DNA of 25,610 nucleotides from a virus. The stretch lies in the IMG/VR virus record IMGVR_UViG_3300044638_007267, positions 1-25,610 of that record; one strand, 5' to 3'. Position numbers and translations under genes: made by a program. The first letter of the stretch is position 1. Each line of letters starts with the position of its first letter. This document shows, piece by piece, positions 18,579-25,139 of the stretch. Below the pieces are notes generated by a model. That model did not search any database and had not been told where the DNA came from. It worked only from the letters and a program-made list of their open reading frames with translations.

Positions 18579-18588
18579 TAAATACACT
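18579..18588 (-). promoter_or_regulatory. Candidate late promoter motif AGTGTATTTA
   Basis: Minus strand AGTGTATTTA ends 5 nt before the endonuclease ATG. It keeps AGTGTA but changes two of the following A to T. Phage homing endonucleases are known to be under late control (I-TevI of T4), which fits. Confidence 0.45.
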
Positions 18589-18625
18589 AAATTGATCTGG
18601 TGTTACAATTATTTTAATATTTTTC

Positions 18626-18653
18626 TTGACTCTTAATTTTTATTAGATAGCAT
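18626..18653 (+). promoter_or_regulatory. Early promoter TTGACT-16-TAGCAT
   Basis: TTGACT (18626-18631) and TAGCAT (18648-18653), spacer 16 bp; the -10 ends 6 nt before the ATG at 18660. It stands immediately beyond the homing endonuclease region and drives the next early gene. Confidence 0.6.
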
Positions 18654-18659
18654 TAACGC

Positions 18660-19169
18660 ATGAACATTTTTTGCCTCGATACCGATCCAGTGGTTGCAGC
18701 TCAATACCACTGCGATAAACATAATGTGAAAATGATTTTGGAAGCAACTCAGCTTCTTTGCACCGCTTTTTGGATGCAGGGCATTGAAGCTCCATATCGT
18801 AAGACTCATTTTAATCATCCGAGCGCAATTTGGGCTAGAGCATCTAAGAAAAATTTTGATTGGCTATTTGACCATGCCATTGCTCTTTGCGATGAATATA
18901 CATTCCGTTATGGCAAATTTCATAAATCTGCCTCAATTCTTATGTGGGTAAACAAAAATCGCCACGAACTCAAGTTTGACGCAATAGAGCAAACAGAATT
19001 CGCCGTTGCTATTTCACAGGAACAGCGTTGTCGCACCCATCCTAACTTTGAAAATCTTTCAGTTGTCCACAAATACCGTGAATATTATAATTACGATAAA
19101 GCTTCTTTTTGCAAATGGACAAAACGCAAACCTCCAGAGTGGTTTAAGCCTATAGCTCTAGCGAAGTAA
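18660..19169 (+). CDS. Conserved phage protein, MNIF-type with CDKH motif (169 aa)
   Basis: Starts MNIFCLDTDPVVAAQYHCDKHNVKMILEATQLLCTAFW, followed by KTHFNHPSAIWARASKKNFDWL and YTFRYGKFHKSA. This pattern (LD-DP--AA--HCDKH--KM--E--QLL, THFNHPSAIW, YRYGK-HKS) occurs in many phages, often cyanophages and other large phages. It is sometimes called pyrimidine-dimer glycosylase-related; I consider that label weak. The conserved His, Cys and Asp/Lys residues look like a metal or catalytic site. Its position beside the suspected uvsE remnant suggests DNA repair or nucleotide metabolism, but this is inference. It has its own promoter. Confidence 0.78.
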   Translation: MNIFCLDTDPVVAAQYHCDKHNVKMILEATQLLCTAFWMQGIEAPYRKTHFNHPSAIWARASKKNFDWLFDHAIALCDEYTFRYGKFHKSASILMWVNKNRHELKFDAIEQTEFAVAISQEQRCRTHPNFENLSVVHKYREYYNYDKASFCKWTKRKPPEWFKPIALAK

Positions 19170-19197
19170 TTCATTTTGAGTAATCAATAAAAATATC

Positions 19198-19226
19198 TTG
19201 ACAACATCCACAAAATACCATACATT
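19198..19226 (+). promoter_or_regulatory. Early promoter TTGACA-17-TACATT
   Basis: TTGACA (19198-19203) and TACATT (19221-19226), spacer 17 bp, 11 nt before the ATG at 19238. It probably starts the long run of overlapping small genes to about 21287. Confidence 0.65.
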
Positions 19227-19237
19227 CCTCCGCAGCG

Positions 19238-19603
19238 ATGAAACTTGACGATTACATTTTACAATTTGCTAAACAAGATGAATGCACTTTAGGCGAATCT
19301 CTTTTGGAATATGCTTTTCCTAGCGAGGGCAGAGGTTGTTATTCGAACTTCAAACTGCGCGATTCATTCGTTCCTTTTCCCGAAGGTTTTGATAAATACG
19401 CCCCTATGTTGCTAGGTGAACATTTATACATCGAAGAATGCACCGACGAAGAAAGAGACAGTATTCATTGTTTTATTGATTCAGAAACAAATCTCAAAGT
19501 CGCATGGGCTTGGGATGGTGATGGTCATCTGATTTTTGAAAGCGATGACTTTTGTATTGAAAACCCCGATATTAAAAAATCCTCAAGATGGCGCAAAGCA
19601 TGA
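19238..19603 (+). CDS. Acidic protein of unknown function (121 aa)
   Basis: Very acidic, with GYS-like loop GCYSNFKLRDSFVPFPEGF, then EECTDEERDSIHCFIDSE and a beta region VAWAWDGDGHLIFESDDF. No motif recognised. The WDGDGHL-F-S-D- ending resembles small phage proteins that pair with the following gene. It ends in an ATGA overlap with the next gene. First gene under the promoter at 19198-19226. Confidence 0.7.
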   Translation: MKLDDYILQFAKQDECTLGESLLEYAFPSEGRGCYSNFKLRDSFVPFPEGFDKYAPMLLGEHLYIEECTDEERDSIHCFIDSETNLKVAWAWDGDGHLIFESDDFCIENPDIKKSSRWRKA

Positions 19604-19845
19604 AAAATGGAGTTGACGATTCGATGGTAAGAATGCCTGAAGGCTTTAGCTTAGGCATGACAGCATGGCACGAAAGATCAAAGCGAACTGTAAAGCTCAT
19701 TGAGCGTCAGCTAGGAGATGGATGGTTATGCGAACCGATAGATGGTGGTAGGGTATTCTACGAGCATAGTGAATTTCTTCTGCCGAACGCCTCTGTGATG
19801 GCATCGCTGCCGACATCGAACTCTGATAACTCAACCAAACAATAA
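19600..19845 (+). CDS. Small protein of unknown function (81 aa)
   Basis: The ATG at 19600 is chosen because it overlaps the upstream TGA (ATGA); an in-frame ATG at 19588 would add four residues. Contains GMTAWHERSKRTVKLIERQLGDGWLCEPIDGGRVFYEHSEFL, which has the strand pattern of a small SH3-like beta domain, and a polar tail of Ser/Asn. No recognised family. Operon gene; the next ATG follows 1 nt after the stop. Confidence 0.6.
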   Translation: MKNGVDDSMVRMPEGFSLGMTAWHERSKRTVKLIERQLGDGWLCEPIDGGRVFYEHSEFLLPNASVMASLPTSNSDNSTKQ

Positions 19846-19846
19846 A

Positions 19847-20110
19847 ATGACAAACAACACCGAAAACACAACTCACGAAGAAGCTGTTCGACTTCTCAAT
19901 GAAAGGGCATCGAAAGAAGTAGATTTATACAATACAATTTCCAGTTATCAAAAAAGGGAAAGCTTTTTAATCCGAGATAAAGCTGCTGCCAATCGCTTAT
20001 TATATGATTTATATCATGATGTCATACAAGGAGAGATCGCTAAGCAATTGAGGCAAAATCCTTTTTCCTTTCCTTCTGTTAAGGCAGTTAGCAAATTTAT
20101 TGATCAATGA
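19847..20110 (+). CDS. Helical protein of unknown function (87 aa)
   Basis: Predicted almost wholly helical and charged (EEAVRLLNERASKEVDLYNTISSYQKRESFLIRDKAAANRLLYDLYHDVIQGEIAKQL is the general character, in pieces). No motif recognised. It overlaps the next gene by 4 nt (ATGA). Part of the rightward small-gene operon. Confidence 0.65.
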   Translation: MTNNTENTTHEEAVRLLNERASKEVDLYNTISSYQKRESFLIRDKAAANRLLYDLYHDVIQGEIAKQLRQNPFSFPSVKAVSKFIDQ

Positions 20111-20367
20111 AAACATATACCTTCGAACAATTAGCAGAATACATTCGCGGCTGGTCATATTCAGAGTCTGACATGAAAGCATTGACATTAAACGAAGTTC
20201 ACTCTATGCTTGCGAATGCTGTCAGTCAATTCGAGTGCGATCAAGACGGTTTTGAAATTGCCGTGAAAGTCGCCGAAGAAAAAAGACAGGAGCAACAAAA
20301 ACAAATAAACGAAGCATGGCGCTCCGCAATACAAGGTGCTTCTGCAATAAAAAATAATAAAATATGA
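20107..20367 (+). CDS. Helical protein of unknown function (86 aa)
   Basis: MKTYTFEQLAEYIRGWSYSESDMKAL is followed by an acidic helix and a C-terminal basic, Gln-rich helix (EEKRQEQQKQINEAWRSA). No recognised motif. A short Asp/Glu-rich N-terminal fold plus helix could be an adaptor or inhibitor. Start and stop are both in 4-nt overlaps. Confidence 0.65.
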   Translation: MKTYTFEQLAEYIRGWSYSESDMKALTLNEVHSMLANAVSQFECDQDGFEIAVKVAEEKRQEQQKQINEAWRSAIQGASAIKNNKI

Positions 20368-20819
20368 AATACCATTTAGAAAAAATACGAAAACACAAAA
20401 CCGCTAAACTTGAAGACAAAATAGTCATCAAAAACATCAATGTGACCCAAAACGAAAGAGGTCAATGGTTAGTGGATTTCGCTAGTAAAAATCATAAGTA
20501 TCTTCAAGTGGTATATACAATGTCGTCTACACATATTGATCGTAAACCTCAATACTTGGATGATGGCTCTTTGGCAACATGCGAAGCTTTTGTAATAGAC
20601 ACACACGAAGAAGCTCAAGAAGACGGTTTCACGCTGCCTCTAAGCAGCACAGTCTTGTGGCTTATTCCCGAAACAAGGGAAGAGTCTGATGCCATTAATG
20701 GAGTAGCTGCTATCATGGCAACAAAGTGGAGCTATTGTTGTTGTATTGTTCCTTATAATGATTTTGCTCCTGACGACAATAACAAAAATATCGGAAAGCG
20801 TTTTAAACAAAAAAAATAA
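20364..20819 (+). CDS. Protein of unknown function (151 aa)
   Basis: A basic N-terminus (MKYHLEKIRKHKTAKLEDKIVIKNINVTQNERG) is followed by a beta-rich, neutral part (LQVVYTMSSTHIDRKP, LPLSSTVLWLIPETREESD) and a Lys-rich C-terminus (NNKNIGKRFKQKK). Two adjacent Cys (YCCCIV) lie in the second half. No motif recognised. The stop shares a base with the next ATG. Confidence 0.65.
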   Translation: MKYHLEKIRKHKTAKLEDKIVIKNINVTQNERGQWLVDFASKNHKYLQVVYTMSSTHIDRKPQYLDDGSLATCEAFVIDTHEEAQEDGFTLPLSSTVLWLIPETREESDAINGVAAIMATKWSYCCCIVPYNDFAPDDNNKNIGKRFKQKK

Positions 20820-21103
20820 TGAACAAAAGACAACAATACGCAATAGGACAGCACGATCTATGCTGCGAGTTTCTAATCATTGGCAAGAATCATCTCGATA
20901 GCGGCAAAACTCTTTTTGAAGAAGTAGTTTCCTTAAAGGATCGTTTGCAAAAGGCGACAGATGAGCTTGATGAATGGCATGATGCCGCGAAACATGTGGA
21001 TGCAGATTATGCTGATGAAGTTCATTGTAGCTGTGTGCCTATTTTGCGCAAACAATTGCAGGATGCTCGAAAAGAAATTGAACAGCTTAAAGCAAAACAA
21101 TAA
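20819..21103 (+). CDS. Helical protein with coiled-coil end (94 aa)
   Basis: Begins MNKRQQYAIGQHDLCCEFLIIGKNHL and continues as a long helical protein with KTLFEEVVSLKDRLQKATDELDEWHDAAKH, a Cys pair spaced VHCSCV, and a heptad-like C-terminus LRKQLQDARKEIEQLKAKQ. It is probably an oligomeric or DNA-associated small protein; no family recognised. It is followed 1 nt later by a membrane protein. Confidence 0.65.
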   Translation: MNKRQQYAIGQHDLCCEFLIIGKNHLDSGKTLFEEVVSLKDRLQKATDELDEWHDAAKHVDADYADEVHCSCVPILRKQLQDARKEIEQLKAKQ

Positions 21104-21104
21104 C

Positions 21105-21287
21105 ATGGAAGAAGTTAAACAAGCCAGAGTGCTTTATTTTTTGACTGGCGTGTTTATTGCGCTTAAATTAACCGAGCAGATTCACTGGTCGTGGTGGTGG
21201 GTTTTTAGTCCACTTTGGATTCCAGCGGTATTACTGATCGTTATGTTGGCGATTTTTACGATACTGGAGCGATTTTTAATCAAATGA
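21105..21287 (+). CDS. Small two-span membrane protein (60 aa)
   Basis: The ATG is at 21105, 1 nt after the previous stop; the frame is open further upstream but only through another gene. Two hydrophobic stretches: about 8-22 (RVLYFLTGVFIALKL) and 32-54 (WVFSPLWIPAVLLIVMLAIFTIL), connected by the Trp-rich WSWWWV. The WSWWWV-SPLWIP pattern is common in small phage membrane proteins of unknown role. Context gives no further clue. Confidence 0.75.
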   Translation: MEEVKQARVLYFLTGVFIALKLTEQIHWSWWWVFSPLWIPAVLLIVMLAIFTILERFLIK

Positions 21288-21311
21288 ATCAAAAAACATT
21301 ATACACAAAAA

Positions 21312-21992
21312 ATGAGCAAAACAATAGCTATCGGAGACATTCATGGTGAACTCGATCACCTTAAAAATCTTTTCAAAAAACTATCTTTTACTAAAGATGA
21401 TACCATCGTCTTTCTTGGTGATTACATTGATCGCGGCAAAGATAGTAAAGGTGTAATTGATTTTGTTTTGTCTCTTGAGGATAAGTGCAATTTGGTTACT
21501 CTGCTGGGGAATCATGAGAGAATGGCTTTGGAATCTATGAAATGGTCTAGCGGTCAAATATCTAGCGCACAAATGCAAAAGTCATGGATGATGCATGGAG
21601 GCTATGAATGCTTGGAATCTTATGATTGCAAAGCTGTTCGAGACGGCTATCTCACTAGAGCGTTACATAAAATGCTTGAACTTCATGGTCAATTTTTAAA
21701 TAATTTAAAACTCACTTACGAAACCGAAAACCACATTTTTGTTCATGGATTTTTGGCTCACGAACAAGATGTAGAAGATCAGGAAGAGTGGCGATGCATT
21801 TGGGACTCATTCAGAGAAATTTATCCACACAAATCTGGCAAAACTGTTGTTTGTGGTCACTCTATCCAAAGAGGTGGAGTTGTTGATGATGGATTTAGAA
21901 TTTGTATTGACACGGGATCGTTTTTGCCTGATGGTTACATTACAGCAATGGTAATCGACGGACCAAAATATTCTTTCGTCAGAAGCAATTAG
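21312..21992 (+). CDS. PPP-family Ser/Thr protein phosphatase-like metallophosphoesterase (226 aa)
   Basis: All metal-site motifs are present: GDIHGE (8-13, Asp9 and His11), GDYIDRG (36-42, Asp37, Asp40 and Arg41), LLGNHERM (64-71, Asn67, His68 and Glu69), FVHGF, and CGHSIQRGG near 180, with CIDTGSF at the end. This is the phage lambda phosphatase (PPP) arrangement, and 226 aa is close to lambda PP (221). Known members remove phosphate from proteins, and some are symmetric diadenosine tetraphosphatases or act on 2',3'-cyclic phosphates; the substrate is not deducible. Unlike the 176-aa enzyme at 1665 it has GDYIDRG. No clear promoter precedes it. Its end overlaps the TTGACA at 21996. Confidence 0.93.
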   Translation: MSKTIAIGDIHGELDHLKNLFKKLSFTKDDTIVFLGDYIDRGKDSKGVIDFVLSLEDKCNLVTLLGNHERMALESMKWSSGQISSAQMQKSWMMHGGYECLESYDCKAVRDGYLTRALHKMLELHGQFLNNLKLTYETENHIFVHGFLAHEQDVEDQEEWRCIWDSFREIYPHKSGKTVVCGHSIQRGGVVDDGFRICIDTGSFLPDGYITAMVIDGPKYSFVRSN

Positions 21993-21995
21993 TTC

Positions 21996-22024
21996 TTGAC
22001 AAGAAGCTCAATAAACAATAAAAA
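21996..22024 (+). promoter_or_regulatory. Possible promoter TTGACA-17-TAAAAA
   Basis: TTGACA (21996-22001) right after the phosphatase stop, with TAAAAA at 22019-22024 (spacer 17 bp). The nearest good start codon is at 22080, 55 nt away, so unlike the other sites there would be a leader. The -10 is weak. Confidence 0.4.
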
Positions 22025-22079
22025 AGGGAAACAAAACCAAAACCTCGATATCCAGCATGGGTGGACAAATTTTAAAATT

Positions 22080-22553
22080 ATGGAATTCATTAAAGAACAC
22101 GTAAACAAAGACTGGCTACCAGTCGTCGAAAAATTTCCCAAGATTTTCTTAGAACCATCGGAGTATGTTATTGATATTTGGGAAAAATACTACAAAGATT
22201 TCGTCAAGAAAGAAGATATGGTGAATCTACGCTATGGTTTTGAACATGGTATCGGTTGGAAAGATATTGTAATCGGCTTTTGTGAAGACTTGCAGAAGCT
22301 TGCTGAAAAAGCTGCCGCAGAAGGTCACACCTTTCAATACAAAGGATGCATTATCAAAGAAAAATTTGGCAAATTCACTCCCCAAGGTGATTTGGAAAAG
22401 AGTGAGGGTGCATGGGAAATCTATCGCGATGAATATTATGGTATTTGTCGCAAATGGGAAGAAAAATCCTTGACAGTCTGCGAAGTCTGTGGTAAAGATG
22501 GTGAGTTGCGCAGCACAGGATGGTGGAAAACGCGCTGCGATGAACACAACTAA
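22080..22553 (+). CDS. Zinc-ribbon-ended phage protein of unknown function (157 aa)
   Basis: The ATG at 22080 is preferred over an upstream TTG at 21996, which is the -35 box of a possible promoter. The body is helical and charged, with RYGFEHGIGWKDIVIGFCEDL (51-71). The C-terminus is a treble-clef/ribbon-like motif: CEVC (134-137), then GELRSTGWWKTRCDEH with Cys153 and His156. C-x2-C...C-x2-H ribbons with the ending GWW-T-CDEH are seen in many small phage proteins. The role is unknown; nucleic-acid binding is likely but not shown. Confidence 0.7.
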   Translation: MEFIKEHVNKDWLPVVEKFPKIFLEPSEYVIDIWEKYYKDFVKKEDMVNLRYGFEHGIGWKDIVIGFCEDLQKLAEKAAAEGHTFQYKGCIIKEKFGKFTPQGDLEKSEGAWEIYRDEYYGICRKWEEKSLTVCEVCGKDGELRSTGWWKTRCDEHN

Positions 22554-22557
22554 TAAT

Positions 22558-22782
22558 ATGATGGCCAATACTGACGATATACTAAACAAGGATATTATTG
22601 TAGGAGCATTTTCATTTGAAGAACCTTACAGGGTTTGTTCTGAAGGTGTTCAATTTAGAGGTAGACTTGCTATCACTCTCGGAGATAATTTAAGTAGAAA
22701 ATCTTGCTGCGAAATAGCAAAAGCCTTAAATGTAGCATATAGAGAGGGATTTAGTGAAGGTTCATTATTAATGAACAAATAA
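22558..22782 (+). CDS. Small protein of unknown function (74 aa)
   Basis: Two adjacent ATGs (22558, 22561) follow the upstream stop by 4 nt; the longer is used. Contains IIVGAFSFEEPYRVCSEGVQFRGRLAITLGDNL, then SCCEIAKALNVAYREGFSEG, an alpha/beta small domain. A frame extending upstream to 22489 exists but would overlap the zinc-ribbon gene. No family recognised. Confidence 0.6.
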   Translation: MMANTDDILNKDIIVGAFSFEEPYRVCSEGVQFRGRLAITLGDNLSRKSCCEIAKALNVAYREGFSEGSLLMNK

Positions 22783-22791
22783 CAACAATCA

Positions 22792-22819
22792 ATAATTTGT
22801 TAGTAAAAGAATAATATGA
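22792..22819 (+). repeat. Duplicated leader, copy 1
   Basis: AATTTGTTAGTAAAAGAATAATATGAG-like sequence just before and including the ATG at 22816. It recurs at 23106-23131 before the first YopX gene with one change. The A-rich AATAATATGAG part may be the translation initiation region, since no Shine-Dalgarno is present. Confidence 0.6.
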
Positions 22820-23118
22820 GCAAAAAATACACACCCATCAACGAAACACAAAAAATACACATCAAAAACTTAATCAACTGGTTAATTGCGGAAGTAATTT
22901 CTGCTGGTGGAGATGGTGATGCCTTATGGTATTCACGATTTTATTCTGTTGATGAAATCTTTTCTATTCTAAAAGAATGTGATCTTTATGATTTTACTAT
23001 TGACAAACAAGATAATCGTATTACATTTGGCACGGGGCAAGAGTGGTTAGTCATCACAAATGATGAGAGAGACTGGATGAATGCTCCATCATGGCAACAA
23101 GTAAGAATTTGTTATTAA
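22816..23118 (+). CDS. Protein of unknown function (100 aa)
   Basis: N-terminus helical and Lys/Ile-rich (MSKKYTPINETQKIHIKNL), followed by an acidic segment, VISAGGDGDALWYSRFYSVDEI, then a beta region ending GQEWLVITNDERDWMNAPSW. No recognised family. The last codons (VRICY) are encoded by the duplicated leader sequence at 23106-23131, so its C-terminus was probably changed by the same event. Confidence 0.65.
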   Translation: MSKKYTPINETQKIHIKNLINWLIAEVISAGGDGDALWYSRFYSVDEIFSILKECDLYDFTIDKQDNRITFGTGQEWLVITNDERDWMNAPSWQQVRICY

Positions 23119-23131
23119 AAGAATAATATGA
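23106..23131 (+). repeat. Duplicated leader, copy 2
   Basis: AATTTGTTATTAAAAGAATAATATGAG-like sequence immediately before the YopX gene at 23128, matching 22792-22819 except for one position (T instead of G). It also supplies the stop codon of the upstream gene. Confidence 0.6.
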
Positions 23132-23556
23132 GAGAAATTAAATTTCGAATCTGGGATAGACAAGCCAAAGCATGGGCTGAGAACGATTGCTCGCTGCATT
23201 GTTTCAGTAATTGGCAGATTGATCCATTCACAGGGCAGCTAACTGATTTTGTTGGTGCAATTGATGGTGATCGTGAAACGCGCTATAATGCCAATCCTGC
23301 TCCTAATTATTATTTTCGTGGCAGTGAGATTGTTAATGAGCCGAGATATGTTCTTGTTCAATTTACTGGCATGAAAGACAAAAATGGAGTAGAGATTTAT
23401 GAGGGAGACTTTATTTGTTTTAATAGAACAGAAGGTCTTTATAGTGATCAAAAGTATCCAATTGTTGCGGCAACTCATCCTTATGTTCAAAACCGTTCTC
23501 ATTTAGGCAAAGTAATTGGCAACAGCTTTGAAAACCCTGAACTATTAGAAGCATGA
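23128..23556 (+). CDS. YopX-family protein, copy 1 (142 aa)
   Basis: Begins MREIKFRIWDRQAKAW and contains VLVQFTGMKDKNGVEIYEGDFI and LGKVIGNSFENPELLE. These are the three YopX hallmarks: the REIKFRAWD start, the QYTGLKDKNGVEIYEGDI block, and the VIGNIYENPELL end. YopX proteins are common in phages of Firmicutes and others; function unknown. This copy has the most divergent middle (an insert with NCSLHCFSNW and PAPNYYFRGSEIV) and F-T-GM instead of Y-TGL. It is the first of three tandem copies and has a duplicated leader. Confidence 0.9.
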   Translation: MREIKFRIWDRQAKAWAENDCSLHCFSNWQIDPFTGQLTDFVGAIDGDRETRYNANPAPNYYFRGSEIVNEPRYVLVQFTGMKDKNGVEIYEGDFICFNRTEGLYSDQKYPIVAATHPYVQNRSHLGKVIGNSFENPELLEA

Positions 23557-23933
23557 ACAGAGAAATTAAATTTAGAGCTTGGCGCGAAAATAAAATGCAT
23601 TATAACATTACAACCGCTCATTATGAGCATAATGCAATGAGCGGAAGCGGGGGAGATTTGTGGGATTTTGCAGAATGGATGAAATGGAGCAAAGTCATGC
23701 AATACACTGGTCTTAAAGACAAGAATGGTGTAGAGATTTACGAAGGTGATATTCTCAAACACAATCATAAAGTCCAACAGGTTGAATCTAAGTTAGATTG
23801 GAACTGCGGATGTTGCGGATTTGTTTATGGATATAGCATTGAAGATCCCAATGATATTGAAGTCATCGGCAACATCTTCGAGAACCCTGAACTTTTAAAC
23901 AATGAGAGAAATAAAATTCAGAATTTGGGATAA
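23553..23933 (+). CDS. YopX-family protein, copy 2 (126 aa)
   Basis: MNREIKFRAWRENKMHYNI opens the protein, with MQYTGLKDKNGVEIYEGDIL and EVIGNIFENPELLNN near its end, so all YopX blocks are present. A cysteine-rich WNCGCCGFVYGYS lies between. After NPELLNN the frame runs on for another nine residues (ERNKIQNLG) through the start of copy 3, overlapping it by 32 nt. The original stop seems to have been lost or shifted. The start overlaps copy 1 by 4 nt. Confidence 0.9.
   Translation: MNREIKFRAWRENKMHYNITTAHYEHNAMSGSGGDLWDFAEWMKWSKVMQYTGLKDKNGVEIYEGDILKHNHKVQQVESKLDWNCGCCGFVYGYSIEDPNDIEVIGNIFENPELLNNERNKIQNLG
23700..23756 (+). repeat. 57-bp near-identical repeat within YopX copies, copy A
   Basis: Differs from 24058-24114 at one position of 57, coding for QYTGLKDKNGVEIYEGDIL. 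It is far more similar than the flanking YopX sequence, which suggests recent duplication or gene conversion. Confidence 0.85.
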
Positions 23934-24333
23934 TCTAAAAAAAGAGTGGGTGACTAACAAATACATCTGGAGAATGAAAACCGATGCAAATGGTATCGGT
24001 GAAATTCATCCACATATATTCTATTGGAAGCAACATCCACATGGATTGGATTATCAACAATACACTGGTCTTAAAGACAAGAATGGTGTAGAGATTTACG
24101 AAGGCGATATTCTCGAAAGAATATATGATGTTAGTTGTTTTAAGTTAAAAAATGGGGAAATTCTTGAGGGTTGTGAGCCAGGAAATTTTATGGTTAAAAA
24201 ATCAGTTCTGTCTGAAGTGAAATGGTCTGGAATTGGATTCGACCTTGGAGTTAAAATCCAAATCGGTTGGCATAAAAAGAATACCCTTAAAGTAATCGGC
24301 AACATCTTCGAAAACCCTGAACTATTGAAATAA
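23902..24333 (+). CDS. YopX-family protein, copy 3 (143 aa)
   Basis: Opens MREIKFRIWDNLKKEWVTNK and includes QQYTGLKDKNGVEIYEGDIL and KVIGNIFENPELLK. It shares the central 57-bp DNA block with copy 2 almost perfectly, but has a different insert (KNGEILEGCEPGNFMVKKSVLSEVKW) and a long upstream half of its own. It overlaps copy 2 by 32 nt and the next gene by 1 nt. Function unknown. Confidence 0.9.
   Translation: MREIKFRIWDNLKKEWVTNKYIWRMKTDANGIGEIHPHIFYWKQHPHGLDYQQYTGLKDKNGVEIYEGDILERIYDVSCFKLKNGEILEGCEPGNFMVKKSVLSEVKWSGIGFDLGVKIQIGWHKKNTLKVIGNIFENPELLK
24058..24114 (+). repeat. 57-bp near-identical repeat within YopX copies, copy B
   Basis: Partner of 23700-23756, with one mismatch. The offset is 358 bp. 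Confidence 0.85.
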
Positions 24334-24530
24334 TGACAGGCAACGAAACAATCACAATTACAATAGAAGACCCCGATAAAAATATTCGCCTATCCACTCG
24401 TTATTCATTTTTGAAAGCAGATGGAGCGGTCATCACAAAAGGAAAATATCACAATTTAGAACTTGACAATCTGATCGAAAGATTTGATAATTATCGAAGA
24501 CAAAATAGTCAGAAAAATGAGACCCTCTAA
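24333..24530 (+). CDS. Small protein of unknown function (65 aa)
   Basis: Beta-rich N-terminus (TITITIEDPDKNIRLSTRYSFL) then a basic C-terminus (LIERFDNYRRQNSQKNETL). No recognised family. It ends in an overlap with the next gene. A TTGACA-17-GATAAT sequence (24463-24491) lies in its 3' half. Confidence 0.6.
   Translation: MTGNETITITIEDPDKNIRLSTRYSFLKADGAVITKGKYHNLELDNLIERFDNYRRQNSQKNETL
24463..24491 (+). promoter_or_regulatory. Possible internal promoter TTGACA-17-GATAAT
   Basis: TTGACA (24463-24468), 17 bp, GATAAT (24486-24491), 25 nt before the ATG at 24517. The boxes match, but the distance to the start is longer than in the leaderless set. Confidence 0.35.
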
Positions 24531-24750
24531 ACAAAGACAAAAAGAAGATTTGGAATTAGTCATCGCTGCGATGCGCAAAAACAACTTCCAACCTTACGAC
24601 GAAAAACTAAATCCATTTACTGAAGGAGTTCGCAAAGAAAGATTCGAGCGATACTATCACCGCGAACATAGAAGCTTTATCATTGCAGACAATAACTGGA
24701 AAGATTTATGCGAAGTATATGGATACCCTTACGAAACACCAAAACTATGA
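24517..24750 (+). CDS. Small basic protein of unknown function (77 aa)
   Basis: The ATG at 24517 (MRPSKQRQKEDLELVIAAMRKN) is preferred over the frame's earlier TTG. A helical first third precedes a region of aromatic and basic residues (KERFERYYHREHRSFII). No motif recognised. It overlaps the previous gene by 14 nt and the next by 4 nt (ATGA). Confidence 0.6.
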   Translation: MRPSKQRQKEDLELVIAAMRKNNFQPYDEKLNPFTEGVRKERFERYYHREHRSFIIADNNWKDLCEVYGYPYETPKL

Positions 24751-24875
24751 AATGGCAAGAATACAAAGAACATATGCGCGAAGAGTGGGAATTCCACAAA
24801 CGCAATCCTGAACTGTTTTTTGTTTGGGCGGCATACGCAACAGCGATAATCATCGCTCTTTTCTCTGACAATTAA
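24747..24875 (+). CDS. Small single-span membrane protein (42 aa)
   Basis: An ATG overlapping the previous TGA (ATGA) opens 42 codons. The first half is charged and helical (KWQEYKEHMREEWEFHKRNP) and the second half is a membrane span (LFFVWAAYATAIIIALF). Its tight coupling to the upstream gene and clear topology support it as a real gene. Role unknown. Confidence 0.6.
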   Translation: MKWQEYKEHMREEWEFHKRNPELFFVWAAYATAIIIALFSDN

Positions 24876-24883
24876 TCAACAAA

Positions 24884-25129
24884 ATGAAGCATAAATTTTA
24901 TTATTACGAATACTCCGACGATGGTGGGCAAACTTGGACAATGGGCGACTATCGCCGCTATTTGATGCCCATCATGGAGTTGGTAAGAGAGTGTCCTTAT
25001 CCATCTCGCGTACTTAATCAAGATGATGAACAAATCAGTGAAGAAGAAATCAGCGAAACAATTGATCAAATGAACACAATGGAAAGAATTCTTGGAAAAG
25101 ATTCAATTCTCTGGGAGGCAAAATGGTAG
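24884..25129 (+). CDS. Small acidic protein of unknown function (81 aa)
   Basis: Starts MKHKFYYYEYSDDGGQTWTMGDYRRYLMPIMELVRE and ends with an acidic helix (SEEEISETIDQMNTMERILG). The FYYYE-S-DGG-TWT segment gives an aromatic, beta-like beginning that I have not tied to a family. No promoter or Shine-Dalgarno was found. It follows the membrane protein gene by 8 nt. Confidence 0.65.
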   Translation: MKHKFYYYEYSDDGGQTWTMGDYRRYLMPIMELVRECPYPSRVLNQDDEQISEEEISETIDQMNTMERILGKDSILWEAKW

Positions 25130-25139
25130 AAAAAACAAA

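Noticed and set aside
18660-19169. Firm label as pyrimidine dimer DNA glycosylase
   Set aside because: Only a general resemblance to phage proteins sometimes given that name. The catalytic residues of T4 endonuclease V cannot be matched.
22999-23026. TTGACA-16-TACATT inside the gene at 22816
   Set aside because: The boxes look good, but the next start is about 100 nt away and has its own duplicated leader.
23700-24330. Repeated blocks considered as a CRISPR array or phage repeat
   Set aside because: They are conserved coding blocks of YopX genes at a spacing of 358 bp, not short regular repeats with spacers.
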